From positions 1 to 47,009 of the forward strand of contig JAMFSN010000332.1 in assembly GCA_026225295.1 (NCBI GenBank): 47,009 bases of DNA. Direction: 5' to 3'. This stretch comes from Frankia alni (GTDB lineage: Bacteria; Actinomycetota; Actinomycetes; Frankiales; Frankiaceae). Of this stretch, positions 16,423-25,608 are shown piece by piece. How positions within the stretch are numbered: the first letter of the stretch is position 1; every line of letters starts with the position of its first letter. The notes beneath the pieces are model-generated. The model saw nothing but the letters and a program-made list of their open reading frames with translations, did not search any database and had not been told where the DNA came from. The translations under genes were made by a program, and so were the position numbers.

Positions 16423-17773
16423 TGTCAGGTTTTTGTCCGAACTTGAGAGCCTGCACGACGTTTGTCCGGGGCCAGGTGGCCCACAGTCCGATCACCGCGC
16501 AGGAGCCGGCCGCACCGGCCAGCGTGACTACCGTCCGTGGTGCGAGATGGTCGGCGGCCACACCGGCGACCAACAGTCCGGCGGCCTGGGCGAGTTGCAG
16601 CCCGGCCGACGCCACCCCGAACGCCTGGGCGCGCATCTCGTTTTTCGTCGCGCGCACGAACGCGGCATTGGCCGGCAGGTTGAACGCCAGTCCGCTGCCG
16701 GCCAGCCCCCACAGGGCCATGAGCCCCGGGACGCTGGGGACGAGTGCGGTCAGGCCCAACGCGCCGGTCCCCGCCAGGGCCAGCGGGAGCATCAGCGCGA
16801 GCTGGCCAGCCAGGGGGAGCAGTCGGCCCACGGCGAAGGTGCCGGCGAAGACCCCCAGCGGGACAGCCGCCGTGAGCAGACCGGCGTCGAGGTTCGCCCG
16901 ACCGTGGCGGTGGGCGATCGCGACCGCCAGGCCTTCCGGAGCGATGGCGAAGAACACGATGATCCAGACCAGCAGCGCGAGCGAGCGCAGGACCGGGTCG
17001 CCCAGGACGTAGGTGAGGCCGTCGTTCCACCGCGCCCGTTCCGACGGCGCCCGTTCCGACGACTCGGGTTGCGGCGACGCGGGTTGCGGCGACGCGGGTT
17101 CCGGCGTGCTGGGCGAAGTCTGGGTGCCGGGCGGCCGGCGGCGGGCCGGGGGCCGGGGTGCGGCGGCCGGGCGGCTTCGCACGACCAGCAGGAGCATCGC
17201 CGCGGAGACCAGGAATGTCAGGCCGTCGAGGGCCAGGGCGCCGCGGACCCGCAGGGTGGACACGATCACCCCGCCGGCCGCGAACCCGAGCACCTGGCCG
17301 CCCTGGCTGCTCAACTGGGTGAGCGTCGTCGCCGCCACGTAGCGCGGCCCGGTCAGCAGGTCGGCCAGCAAGGCCGAGCGGGCCGCCTCGAACGGTGGCG
17401 CCAGCAGGCTGACCGCGGCGAGCAGCGGCAGCAACACCGCCAACGGGATTCCCGGAACGACCATGAGGGCGACCACCACCGCCCGGGCGATGTCGCACCC
17501 GACCAGCACGTCGCGCCGCGGGTAACGGTCGCCCAGAATGGCCAGCCACGGCGCGGCCAGCCACGGTAAGAGCGTCAGCGCGTACACCAACGCCGACAGC
17601 GCCGCCGAGGACGTGCGGTCGTAGACGAGGATCGCCAAGGCGACCTTCGCGACCTGGTCACCGACGATCGAGGCCAGGTGCGCGAAGTACATCCCTCGGA
17701 ACTCGCGGTTCCGCAGGATTCCGGTCAGGCTGACCGGTGCGTCATCCGGCCGGTCCACGGACGAAGGTGACAT
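16415..17773 (-). CDS. MFS transporter
   Basis: A 452-residue integral membrane protein of the major facilitator superfamily with about 12 hydrophobic segments. It starts with the short cytoplasmic NREFRGMYFAHLASIVGDQ pattern typical of the enterobactin-exporter/drug-efflux-like MFS subgroup, and has the A-motif-like GDRYPRRDVL after the second helix. The central cytoplasmic loop (about residues 200-245) is a Pro/Ser/Gln-rich linker with short repeats. Substrate unknown. There is no ribosome site before ATG 17773; a TAACTT hexamer ends 6 nt upstream, so the transcript may be leaderless. Confidence 0.88.
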   Translation of the reverse strand: MSPSSVDRPDDAPVSLTGILRNREFRGMYFAHLASIVGDQVAKVALAILVYDRTSSAALSALVYALTLLPWLAAPWLAILGDRYPRRDVLVGCDIARAVVVALMVVPGIPLAVLLPLLAAVSLLAPPFEAARSALLADLLTGPRYVAATTLTQLSSQGGQVLGFAAGGVIVSTLRVRGALALDGLTFLVSAAMLLLVVRSRPAAAPRPPARRRPPGTQTSPSTPEPASPQPASPQPESSERAPSERARWNDGLTYVLGDPVLRSLALLVWIIVFFAIAPEGLAVAIAHRHGRANLDAGLLTAAVPLGVFAGTFAVGRLLPLAGQLALMLPLALAGTGALGLTALVPSVPGLMALWGLAGSGLAFNLPANAAFVRATKNEMRAQAFGVASAGLQLAQAAGLLVAGVAADHLAPRTVVTLAGAAGSCAVIGLWATWPRTNVVQALKFGQKPDIS

Positions 17774-17970
17774 AACGCAAAGTTAGCAGTGCGTCACGTT
17801 CCGCAGGTACTACATCGCCGGACCGGCCGTTGACCCACTGGTGATGTTCCCCACGCTGCGTGCCGCAGCATGGGGAGCAACAAACGTCCTACGGTCTCGG
17901 CCGCCGGCTGGACGGGCCAGTCGCTACGGCGAAGCCCGACACCGCGCCATGCCCGCGACCACCCGCAGGA

Positions 17971-18165
17971 TCAATGCGACGTCGACCACTCGTCGTCCTC
18001 GTCCGCGAGATCGCCGTCATCCTCGAAAGCGTCTTCGGTGTTGTGCTCGTGGCTCTCGCCGGTGCCCAGATCGGCCCGAAGCCGATCAAGATCCATGTTC
18101 GGCGAGTTGTACTTCAGGTCCCGAGCGACCTTCGTCTGCTTGGCCTTCGCTCGGCCGCGCCCCAT
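17971..18165 (-). CDS. DUF3073 small protein
   Basis: 64-residue protein with the family's signature N-terminus MGRGRAKAKQTKVARDLKYN, followed by DLDRLRADLG and a very acidic tail. DUF3073 is an actinobacterial family of unknown function; the basic head and acidic tail suggest a nucleic-acid or ribosome-associated role, but this is inference. It has a GAGGGGGTCGAG ribosome site. In Streptomyces it is encoded next to purM; here four unrelated genes separate them. It is divergent from the next gene. Confidence 0.9.
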   Translation of the reverse strand: MGRGRAKAKQTKVARDLKYNSPNMDLDRLRADLGTGESHEHNTEDAFEDDGDLADEDDEWSTSH

Positions 18166-18430
18166 GGCTCGACCCCCTCGGACATGACGACGGGGACCCG
18201 CCCCGATGCTCCGCTATCTCGTGCCTCATGAGACTACAGGGATCGGGCGGTCGTCGGCACGCCAACCCGGACACATCCTGGGGCGTCGTCGAACCGGGCT
18301 TCGGACCCGGCCGGATGAGGTCGGCGGGGTCGCCCCGCCCGGCGTCGGGACCGGCGCGGCCGGCCGCCGGCCGAGACCCGGGGCCCCCGTCCGGCGAACC
18401 CCGATCGATACCCGTGCCAGGATCGACGGT

Positions 18431-19267
18431 GTGGCCCCTGTGGTGAGCCCGGCGGCGTTCCTGCGGGTCTACGAACCGCTGGCGGCGTTCGTTCCGACGG
18501 AACGGGCGCGCTGGGAGCGGTACGCGTCGCGCCCGGACGTCCTGTCCCGGTCGGTCGGGACCCGCCGCGAGCGGGAGTCGTCCCTCGCGGCCGTGATCCG
18601 GCCCTCCCTCGACGTTCAGCGTGAGGGAGCCTTCGTGCACCGCGCGGACGGCCTCGTGTTCGTCTGCCCGTGGAACACGCAGGTGCGGGTCTGGCAGGCG
18701 GCGGTCGAGTTTCGCGACGGCCTGCCGGGCCCGGTGGCCGACGCGTTCCTGCCCCGCCCCCTGGTGGATGCCGGCGAGCGGGAGCTGGGTCGCTGGCGGG
18801 CCCGCCGGCCGACGATCAAGATCTACGTCCAGACCTGCACCTGGCTCGTTCCCCCGCCCTGGTTCGTCGCGTTCGATCCGCGGGAGCGCCTGCTGGTGAC
18901 GGGCGACGCCGCGGAGCGGTCGCTGGTCTACCGGACCCGGATGGGTAACGCGCGGCGCCGGGTCGCCCGGGCGTTGGCCGCTCTCGACACCGTGCGGCAG
19001 AACTCCGGGGACGGCCCGGCGGTCGACGGCCTGCTGGAACTGGGCCGGTGGCTGGAGGAGTTCCACCCCCACAGCCAGGTGGAACTGGACTACGACCGAT
19101 TGGTCGATCTGGTTGACGACGACGAACTGCGGGCCGACACCTCGGTCGCCGACCTCGCCGAGGCCGTGACCGCGCTGGCCGGCGGTCACCCCGACGCGGC
19201 GTCGGAGGCGTACGAGCGGGTCCTTGAGCGGTGGCGGCCTCTGCAGTCCGTGGAGTCTCTGAGCTGA
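18431..19267 (+). CDS. Conserved actinobacterial hypothetical next to bldC
   Basis: About 278 residues, soluble, no recognised catalytic motif. Features include FLRVYEPLAAFVPTERARWE at the N-terminus, FVCPWNTQVRVWQ, and a Trp/Pro-rich TWLVPPPWFVAFDP. The protein ends in an acidic helical region. A protein of similar position and size is found upstream of bldC in Streptomyces (recalled, not checked), so it belongs to the conserved bldC neighbourhood. GTG 18431 follows AGGATCGACG; the frame is open further upstream to 18206, but that segment has poor coding character, and GTG codons at 18440 and 18443 are alternatives. Confidence 0.75.
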   Translation: MAPVVSPAAFLRVYEPLAAFVPTERARWERYASRPDVLSRSVGTRRERESSLAAVIRPSLDVQREGAFVHRADGLVFVCPWNTQVRVWQAAVEFRDGLPGPVADAFLPRPLVDAGERELGRWRARRPTIKIYVQTCTWLVPPPWFVAFDPRERLLVTGDAAERSLVYRTRMGNARRRVARALAALDTVRQNSGDGPAVDGLLELGRWLEEFHPHSQVELDYDRLVDLVDDDELRADTSVADLAEAVTALAGGHPDAASEAYERVLERWRPLQSVESLS

Positions 19268-19518
19268 CCGGCTTGCTCAGTTCTGTGACCGAAAGTACCT
19301 TCTCGCCGGGAACGTGGGGGGTTGCGACCCCGTTGTCTGGGCTGGGGCAGGGCGAGTACCCGTTGGGTTCGGGGGCACGTTGACTCTGTGTATTCGCTCG
19401 GTTCGGACGAGGCGTGACTAGTCAGCAGATGGTCCTGACGTGCCATGTCCGAAATGCCCCCGCAGGATGCACGATCTGTATGGGACGGAGCAACGCTCTG
19501 TGACGGGAGGCCCACACA

Positions 19519-19722
19519 ATGACGACGAGAACGCCAGATGCCGAGCCGCTGTTGACTCCGGCGGAAGTGGCAACGATGTTCCGAGTTGACCCCAAGACGG
19601 TGACTCGCTGGGCGAAGGCCGGCAAGCTCACCTCGATCCGCACCCTCGGTGGCCATCGGCGCTACCGGGAAGCGGAAGTTCGCGCGCTGCTCAAGGGCGT
19701 GCCGAGCGTTGGGGACGTCTGA
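19519..19722 (+). CDS. bldC: BldC, MerR-like developmental regulator
   Basis: A 67-residue single-domain DNA-binding protein that is almost identical, as I recall it, to Streptomyces BldC: LLTPAEVATMFRVDPKTVTR, then WAKAGKLTSIRTLGGHRRYR, the winged-helix core of the MerR/BldC type. In Streptomyces it binds direct repeats cooperatively and delays development by controlling many genes. ATG 19519 follows GGGAGG. Neighbours DUF3073 and the preceding hypothetical are the expected ones. A strong hairpin follows at 19834. Its roles in a non-Streptomyces host may differ. Confidence 0.97.
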   Translation: MTTRTPDAEPLLTPAEVATMFRVDPKTVTRWAKAGKLTSIRTLGGHRRYREAEVRALLKGVPSVGDV

Positions 19723-19833
19723 CGGAAGATCGCCGGGCGACCCGGCCGCGCGTTTGCGCGGCAGGGTTCGTCGCGGGGCTGTGCGCGGGTCACCCGACCA
19801 GCGCACCGCGCCCGGCACTTGTATGACGTGTGA

Positions 19834-19875
19834 CGGACCTTCGGCCAGGTAAGGCACGACCTGGTCGAAGGTCTG
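19834..19875 (+). terminator. Hairpin downstream of bldC
   Basis: Arms 19836-19850 (GACCTTCGGCCAGGT) and 19859-19873 pair over 15 positions with one G/U, extended by two outer pairs, around an 8-nt loop. Located about 110 bp after bldC with no T tract. Probable transcription end for bldC. Confidence 0.5.
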
Positions 19876-20027
19876 ACACGCCTACCGCCCCGGGCTCATT
19901 GCCGGTGCGGCCAACGTTCAGATCAGCGGTCCGAGTCGCTGTGATCTGCGTCACTCAACAACCGCGAGCCTGTTCCCGCTCCCGGTCCGGCGCGACCCGG
20001 CGCGGGCGGCTGCGCGTCCCGGCCGGT

Positions 20028-20053
20028 TTGTCCCCAGGCACCGATTGTCCACA
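20028..20053 (+). promoter_or_regulatory. Pair of DnaA-box-like sites
   Basis: TTGTCCACA at 20045-20053 equals the high-GC actinobacterial DnaA-box consensus, and TTGTCCCCA at 20028-20036 differs at one position; the starts are 17 bp apart in the same orientation. No dnaA, dnaN or AT-rich unwinding region is nearby, so this is not an origin; DnaA titration or regulation is possible, as is chance. Confidence 0.35.
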
Positions 20054-20331
20054 GGTCGGTGGTGCGTTGTTGACCGTCGGTCGGTGGCCGAGCACTGTTG
20101 ACCGCGAACCACAGGCCGTTCGTCGGCGGGGCTACTGATCGGGCCACTACGGCCCGCGCGAGCCCCCGGCCGCATTGCCTGCGCTGCGTACCTTCTGCAA
20201 GAGCTGCCCGGTGCGGTCCGGCCACGACTGGCCGGCGCGCCCGGAGATCCCCGAGCGATGCTCGGCCCAGGTTCCACTCGGCGACGACCGTCGATCTCGG
20301 GTTGTCCCCTCGTGCCGGAGGACCACACCGC

Positions 20332-21135
20332 ATGTCCACCTCGTCCGATCCCGACGGGTTGCTCGACCGCATCCGCAAGCTGCTCGCCAAGGCCGAGGAC
20401 CCGGCCGTCACCCCGGCGGAAGCCGACGCCTACAACGCCAAGGTCGCGGACCTGATCGCCCGCTACGGCGTCGACCGGGCCCTCCTGGCCGCGGTCCAGC
20501 CGGGCACCGACCCGGCCGGTGACGTCCTCATCGCGCTCGATCCGCCCTACGCCCGCGACAAGGCCGGCCTGCTCTGGGCGGTGGCCTCCGCCTTCGGATG
20601 TCGCGCCGTCCGCCGGGAAACCGTCCAGGCCGGCCGGCGGACGGTCGGCCTGCACGTGTTCGGCATGGGTTCCGATCTCCAGCGCACGGACCTGCTGTAC
20701 ACGTCGCTGCTGGTCCAGGCCGCTCACGGGCTGGCGGTCAGCCGTCCCCGCTCCGGTGAGGACGTGCGGGCCTACCGCCGCTCCTGGTACGCGGGGTTCT
20801 CGGGTGCCGTGCACCGCCGCCTCGTGGAGGCGGAGGAGGCCGCCCGGCGGCGGGCGGCCGGCCGGACGGCCGGGGACTCCGGCGCCGATGGGGCCCAGGG
20901 CCGTGGCGGTGGGCACGCCGGGGAGGACTCCGCTCAGGGCCGGTCCCTGGCGCTCGTTCTGGCCGACCGGGCCGATCTGGTGGATCGCCGGCTGTCCACC
21001 GCCTATCCGCGCATCACGTCCTCGAGAGCGCGGACCTTGTCCGGCAGCGGTGCCCCGGCCGGCTTCGCCGCCGGTCAACGCGCGGATCTGGGGGGCGCCC
21101 GACTCGGTGGTCGTGACCCCGGTGCGTTGGGGTAG
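20332..21135 (+). CDS. DUF2786 domain protein
   Basis: 267 residues. The N-terminal 40 residues (LLDRIRKLLAKAEDPAVTPAEADAY, split over two helices, then KVADLIARYGVDRALL) are the DUF2786 signature, found in many actinobacterial and phage-related proteins of unknown function. The middle segment (LHVFGMGSDLQRTDLLYTSLL, RRSWYAGFSGAVHRRL) follows the usual family layout, then a variable Gly/Ala-rich region. ATG 20332 follows CCGGAGGACC. A longer upstream frame is rejected for lack of coding character. Role unknown. Confidence 0.85.
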   Translation: MSTSSDPDGLLDRIRKLLAKAEDPAVTPAEADAYNAKVADLIARYGVDRALLAAVQPGTDPAGDVLIALDPPYARDKAGLLWAVASAFGCRAVRRETVQAGRRTVGLHVFGMGSDLQRTDLLYTSLLVQAAHGLAVSRPRSGEDVRAYRRSWYAGFSGAVHRRLVEAEEAARRRAAGRTAGDSGADGAQGRGGGHAGEDSAQGRSLALVLADRADLVDRRLSTAYPRITSSRARTLSGSGAPAGFAAGQRADLGGARLGGRDPGALG

Positions 21136-21380
21136 CGGTCCGCGGGGCGCCGCTCGGGGTGCGCGGCCGCCAATACCGCTGAGCCGGCGCCACTTCTGGG
21201 GGTGGGTGGATCAATCGGCGGGCCCGCGTTTTCCGAGCGGCGGAGCCCGATTTCCCGGTCCGGGACAGGGTTGTTGTCGACGGAAGATCCAGCCCTTTTA
21301 GGCGTAGGGTGGACTTGTCCGGTGCGACGACATCGTTACTGCCGAGATGCCAGCCGGCCGGCTCAGCGATGGGGATTGTG

Positions 21381-22418
21381 ATGGGCGCCTTGGTAGCCGT
21401 GGTCATCGTCGTGGTCGTTCTCGCCGTGATATTTGCCCTCTCGAGCCTGCGGCGGGTCGAGCAGTACGAGCAGGGAATCGTGTTCCGGTTCGGTCGGGCC
21501 CGGCCAGGAGTGCGTGGTCCAGGCCTCAACAGAATCGTTCCCGGCGTCGACCGCCTGGTAAAGGTCAACATGCAGACCGTCGTCCTCGGCGTCCCGGCCC
21601 AGGGCGCCATCACCAAGGACAACGTGACGTTGACGGTTGACGCGGTCGTCTACTTCAAGGTCATCGACCCGATGAAGGCGATCGTCAAGGTTCGGAACTA
21701 CCCGAACGCGGTCTCCCAGGTTGCCCAGACCTCGCTGCGGTCCGTCATCGGCCGGGCCGATCTGGACACGCTGCTGTCCGATCGTGAGCAGATCAACCTC
21801 CAGCTCAAGAGCGTCATCGACGCTCCGACGGAAGAGCCCTGGGGGCTCCAGATCGAGCGGGTCGAGGTCAAGGACATCGCCCTGCCCGATTCGATGAAGC
21901 GGTCGATGTCCCGCCAGGCCGAGGCTGAACGCGAGCGCCGGGCGCGGGTCATCGCGGCCGACGGCGAGTTCCAGGCGTCGCAGAAGCTGTCCCAGGCCGC
22001 GGAGGCGATGGCCGCCACCCCCGGCGCGCTGCAGCTGCGGTTGCTCCAGACGGTCGTCGACGTGGCGGCGGAGAAGAACAGCACGCTCGTGATGCCGTTC
22101 CCGGTGGAGCTGTTGCGATTCTTCGACCAGGCCACCAACAGTGCCGCGGCCCCGGTCGCACCCGTCGCGCCGGCGGTCACCGACCGGGCCGGAGCAACCG
22201 GGACGGCCCCCGAGCCCTCGACGACACCGCCGGGCTCAGGCCCGGCGGACCCGGGCGCCAGCCCGGCCGACCCGGTTCCGGCCGACCCGGGCACCGGTGT
22301 GGGGGTCGGGTCCTCCGCACGGGACGAAGGAGACCCGGCCGCTGCGGTGGTCCCCGAGTCCGGTGCTCTTTCCGTGGTAGGCAATGGAAACGGGGACAGT
22401 CCGGGCGTCGTCCGCTGA
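21381..22418 (+). CDS. Slipin / SPFH-band 7 membrane protein
   Basis: About 345 residues. An N-terminal membrane anchor (about residues 3-24) leads into a stomatin/prohibitin-like band 7 domain (RRVEQYEQGIVFRFGRARPG, DAVVYFKVIDP, RSVIGRADLDTLLSDRE, GLQIERVEVKDIALPDSMKR), followed by the charged helical segment SRQAEAERERRARVI and a long Pro/Ala/Asp-rich cytoplasmic tail. Slipins form oligomers that organise membrane microdomains and protease partners; no NfeD gene lies beside it. ATG 21381 has a GGGGATT sequence upstream; ATG 21369 and GTG 21309 are in-frame alternatives without ribosome sites. Confidence 0.9.
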   Translation: MGALVAVVIVVVVLAVIFALSSLRRVEQYEQGIVFRFGRARPGVRGPGLNRIVPGVDRLVKVNMQTVVLGVPAQGAITKDNVTLTVDAVVYFKVIDPMKAIVKVRNYPNAVSQVAQTSLRSVIGRADLDTLLSDREQINLQLKSVIDAPTEEPWGLQIERVEVKDIALPDSMKRSMSRQAEAERERRARVIAADGEFQASQKLSQAAEAMAATPGALQLRLLQTVVDVAAEKNSTLVMPFPVELLRFFDQATNSAAAPVAPVAPAVTDRAGATGTAPEPSTTPPGSGPADPGASPADPVPADPGTGVGVGSSARDEGDPAAAVVPESGALSVVGNGNGDSPGVVR

Positions 22419-22628
22419 ATGTCCGGGCGGTGTCCCCAACCCGGGTTCCCGCCCGACGGAAGCCGTCCCGGTCCAGTTCCATCGTTATTTCGGGCGCCGA
22501 GCGTTCTCATCAACGGCTGGCAGGGTAGCCTCGCCCTATACGTCAGCGCCTGTGTTCTCGCCTTGGTCACGCGCCTTCGGCTGCTTCGGGTTCGTTTTCG
22601 CTGAGAAACCCCACCCGAAGGGACCACC

Positions 22629-23738
22629 ATGGCTGTTGATACTGTTGCCGAAATTCGTGAGAAATCGCTCCTGCTGCCCGCTCAACCGGCCGAACAGTGC
22701 GCAGCAGACACAGTCTCCCGTGGCAGTGAATACGCGGAACTATGCCGGTTGGTCAAGAGTTCCGGGTTGATGGACCGGCGGGTCGCGAACTACGTGGCCC
22801 GAATTTCGGGCAACATCGGGCTCCTGGTCGCCGGATGGGCCGTGTTCTTCGAGCTCGGAGACTCCTGGTGGCAGCTGGTAACAGCGGTGTTCCTGGCGGT
22901 GATATTCACCCAACTGGCCTTCATGGGTCATGACGCCGGCCACCGCCAGGTGACGAACTCCCGGCGCAGCAGCCGCGTCCTGGGCCTGCTGCACGGCAAT
23001 CTTCTGACCGGGATGAGCCTCGGCTGGTGGGTCGCGAAGCACAACCGGCACCACAGCCATCCCAATGTGATCGACCGGGATCCGGACGTTGCCACCGGGG
23101 TCTTCGTTTTCATCCCGGACGAGGCCGGCCCCCGACAGGGGCTGGCCCGTTGGTTCACCCGCCACCAGGCGGTTCTGTTCTTCCCGACGCTCCTGCTGGA
23201 GGGTCTCAACCTGCACGTGGCGAGCATCCAGGCCCTGGCCGGACGCCGAGGCCGGGCGATGGCTCTCGAGGTCGTCCTGCTGCTCGTCCACTTCGCCGCG
23301 TACCTCGCGATCGTGCTGCTCGTCCTGTCGCCGGTGAAGGCGATCGTGTTCATCGCCCTGCACCAGGCGCTGTTCGGCCTCTACATGGGCTGCGCCTTCG
23401 CCCCGAACCACAAGGGGATGCTGCTGATCAGCGGCGACGGCCCCGACTACCTGCGGCGCCAGGTCCTGACCTCGCGAAACGTGCGCGGCGGTCGCGTCAC
23501 CGACCTGGTCTTCGGCGGCTTGAACTATCAGATCGAGCACCACCTGTTCCCGAGCATGCCGCGGCCGAATCTGCGCCGGGCCCAGCCGTTGATCCGGGAG
23601 TTCTGCCGGTCCCACGACGTCAGCTACTGCGAGACAGGTGTCCTGGACTCCTATCGTCAGGCGCTGCGCCACCTGCACGACGTGAGCGAGCCGCTGCGTC
23701 GTCCGGTCACCCCCGCTTCGGCTGCCGACGCCGGGTAG
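22629..23738 (+). CDS. Membrane fatty-acid desaturase
   Basis: A 369-residue di-iron integral membrane desaturase. All three histidine boxes are present: HDAGH (about residue 100), HNRHHSH (about 138) and QIEHHLFP (about 303), with paired hydrophobic segments between. It introduces double bonds into acyl chains using O2 and an electron donor; position and acyl carrier are not predictable. The N-terminal 35 residues are an unconserved Ser/Glu-rich extension. ATG 22629 follows CGAAGGGACC. It stands alone with the slipin upstream in the same direction; both act on or in membranes, but the gap of 210 bp argues for separate promoters. Confidence 0.92.
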   Translation: MAVDTVAEIREKSLLLPAQPAEQCAADTVSRGSEYAELCRLVKSSGLMDRRVANYVARISGNIGLLVAGWAVFFELGDSWWQLVTAVFLAVIFTQLAFMGHDAGHRQVTNSRRSSRVLGLLHGNLLTGMSLGWWVAKHNRHHSHPNVIDRDPDVATGVFVFIPDEAGPRQGLARWFTRHQAVLFFPTLLLEGLNLHVASIQALAGRRGRAMALEVVLLLVHFAAYLAIVLLVLSPVKAIVFIALHQALFGLYMGCAFAPNHKGMLLISGDGPDYLRRQVLTSRNVRGGRVTDLVFGGLNYQIEHHLFPSMPRPNLRRAQPLIREFCRSHDVSYCETGVLDSYRQALRHLHDVSEPLRRPVTPASAADAG

Positions 23739-24414
23739 TTCGGCGACGGCCGCGTGGCGACCGACCCGGCTCGGGCTTCCCGCGGTCCCCGGTCGCACGG
23801 GCCGGTCGGCTACCGCCGGGCCTCCGTGGACCGGGTGACCATTCGGCACCAGACCTGTCCGCGTCGCGGAACAGTCACCGAGCCAGCCGTTTCCGGCATC
23901 GTCCCGAGCTTCATCGTCCGGCTTCTGCAACTACCCGCGGTCGGGCCGGTTGATTCGGATGAAAGGGCGCCCGTCGAAACGCTACCGTCCCGTGCCTTTT
24001 CAGGAACGAGGCGGCCCGGTGTCGGGAGGTTGCCATGCACCCCGCCCTTTTCCCGCGCACCGCCGTTCCCCGATCCGCCGTCCACCGCTCCACTTCCCCC
24101 CGGGTCCACGACTCCGCCGCGGCCCGGTCGGAGCGCCATTCTTCGGCTCGGGGCATTCCTGGTGACCGGGGCCGGCCTGCGCGCCGGGCCGGTCGCGAAA
24201 CTGCTCGCCCACACCAGTAGCGACCTCGGATTCAGCGGCGGCTCTGGCCGGCGGTGGCGCGGTCCGGCGTCCCGACGGGAGGGCTCTCCGACCGACGGGC
24301 AGCGCGGCGATCACGACGTTCAGCGCTGATCATCAGTGCGCATTCCGGACTTCACCGGCCGCGGCTGACCGCTGACCGCCGGCCACCCCCAGCCACCGCC
24401 GGCTGGGGGACAGG
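23739..24414. other. Intergenic region without a supported gene
   Basis: 676 bp between the desaturase and the convergent phosphotransferase gene. Several open frames exist on both strands, one of them (61 codons from 24035) even with a GGGAGG site, but their composition is Arg/Ser/Pro-rich and not protein-like. The only clear structure is the hairpin at 24386-24409. Confidence 0.55.
24386..24409. terminator. 9-bp hairpin at convergent gene end
   Basis: Perfect arms CCCCCAGCC (24386-24394) and GGCTGGGGG (24401-24409) with a 6-nt loop, five bases beyond the stop of the leftward phosphotransferase gene. Likely terminator. Confidence 0.55.
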
Positions 24415-25608
24415 TCAGCGGAACGCGGGGGCGAGCGGCAGCGGCTGGTCTCCCCACTCCCGGCGGGTGGCCTCGTGAAGGGCGCCGGCCAGCTCGCGCA
24501 ACGCCGGCATCGGGGCGGTCTGCTCCGTCACCCACCGCAGCCGGTGCTGCAGCAGCGCCCGCCGCCGCGGCACCACGGAACGGCGGGCCGGGTCGGGGGG
24601 CGGCGGATCGCCGTCCAGCGCCGGACCGAGGAACCAGCCGGCCGACACGAAGACCCACGCGAACGCGGCCGCGACCAGGTCGAGGTCGAACCGGGCGGTG
24701 GCCACCGCCGGCACCGTCCGCGCGAGGGTGATCCGCCAGTGATCGAGGGCCCGCGCGGCGACCGCCTCCGGCAACCGCCAGCTGCACCAGCAGGATGGCC
24801 ACGGAACCCGCAGGTAGGCCGCGTCCCAGGCCACGTGGCGGAATTCGGCGCCCTCGAAGTCGAGCAGGGTCATCCCGTGCGGGGTCTCCAGGGCGTTGCT
24901 GGGACAGGTGTCGCCGGGGGTGATTGCCACCGGGCCGCCGGCGGTGACGTCGAGGGCGAGCGGGATCGCGCGCAGCTCCTCGACCGCCGCGGCGGGCAGC
25001 GGGACGTCGAAGCGGGGCAGCGCCCGGCGCAGGCTGGCCACCGCTTCCTCGACCGTCCCGGGGCCGGTGTCGAGGCTCGGTGACCCGAGCGGGGACCGGG
25101 CGGCCAGGCCGTCGGCGAAGGCCGCGCGCAGACCGGCGGTGGCGCCGTGCACCGCCGCGAGGGCTCCTGCCCAGGCCGTCAGGGCGGCTCGGGCCCGGTC
25201 GGGATCCGACCCGAGCAGCCGGTCGGCCACGGTCGGGGCCCGTCCGAGGTCGGGCAGGATGAGCATCGGCGGTTCGGCGCCCGTGGCCAGCACCCGGACG
25301 ACGTTCGGAACGCGGTGGGTGGCCAGGGTGAGCAGCGCCGCCTCTTCCCGGGCCGGGCCCTCGCCGGCCTCCACCGCCACCTTGAGCACCACCGGCCGGT
25401 CGCGACCCTGGTCGTCCCGCACGATCGCCCGCACCACCAGGTTGCGCGGACTGCTGGTCAGACGATCGCCGACGCTGACCGTGACCGGCCCGAGGGTGGG
25501 CGCGAGGGCCGACCGGACCGCGGCCGGCAACGCCTCGATCGTTGACACCGCCGTCGGCCTCCGGACTCGGCCGGTCAGGTCGTGCGAACCGGCTCCCGTG
25601 GGGGCCAT
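24415..25608 (-). CDS. Aminoglycoside phosphotransferase-like kinase
   Basis: About 397 residues of the APH/choline-kinase-like fold. The N-lobe lysine region is VVLKVAVEAGEG, hinge LILPDLGR, catalytic loop TPGDTCPSNAL (in place of the usual HGDxxxxN; the catalytic Asp and Asn are kept but His is replaced by Pro) and metal-binding LLDFEGAEF. The substrate is unknown; in actinobacteria such proteins phosphorylate small metabolites or antibiotics. The frame is open to a TTG at 25668, but ATG 25608 is the first Met codon with a plausible GGATCG sequence upstream. Confidence 0.78.
   Translation of the reverse strand: MAPTGAGSHDLTGRVRRPTAVSTIEALPAAVRSALAPTLGPVTVSVGDRLTSSPRNLVVRAIVRDDQGRDRPVVLKVAVEAGEGPAREEAALLTLATHRVPNVVRVLATGAEPPMLILPDLGRAPTVADRLLGSDPDRARAALTAWAGALAAVHGATAGLRAAFADGLAARSPLGSPSLDTGPGTVEEAVASLRRALPRFDVPLPAAAVEELRAIPLALDVTAGGPVAITPGDTCPSNALETPHGMTLLDFEGAEFRHVAWDAAYLRVPWPSCWCSWRLPEAVAARALDHWRITLARTVPAVATARFDLDLVAAAFAWVFVSAGWFLGPALDGDPPPPDPARRSVVPRRRALLQHRLRWVTEQTAPMPALRELAGALHEATRREWGDQPLPLAPAFR

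Larger units (their letters stand above)
19723..20331. other. Intergenic region downstream of bldC
   Basis: 609 bp with no supported gene. It contains a small hairpin at 19746-19761, a strong hairpin at 19834-19875 and two DnaA-box-like 9-mers at 20028 and 20045. Reading frames here lack ribosome sites and coding character. Confidence 0.6.

Noticed and set aside
20175-20522. Open frame with FCKSCPVR cysteine pair after the bldC region
   Set aside because: It runs into the DUF2786 gene in another frame and becomes low-complexity Arg/Gly; no ribosome site.
22520-22538. Iron-box (DtxR/IdeR)-like sequence upstream of the di-iron desaturase
   Set aside because: Only about 12 of 19 positions fit the consensus, and the outer half-sites are weak; likely chance.
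24035-24220. 61-codon frame with a GGGAGGTTGCC ribosome-like site
   Set aside because: Composition is Arg/Ser/Pro/His-rich without order, codon positions show no third-base GC bias, and overlapping frames are equally open.
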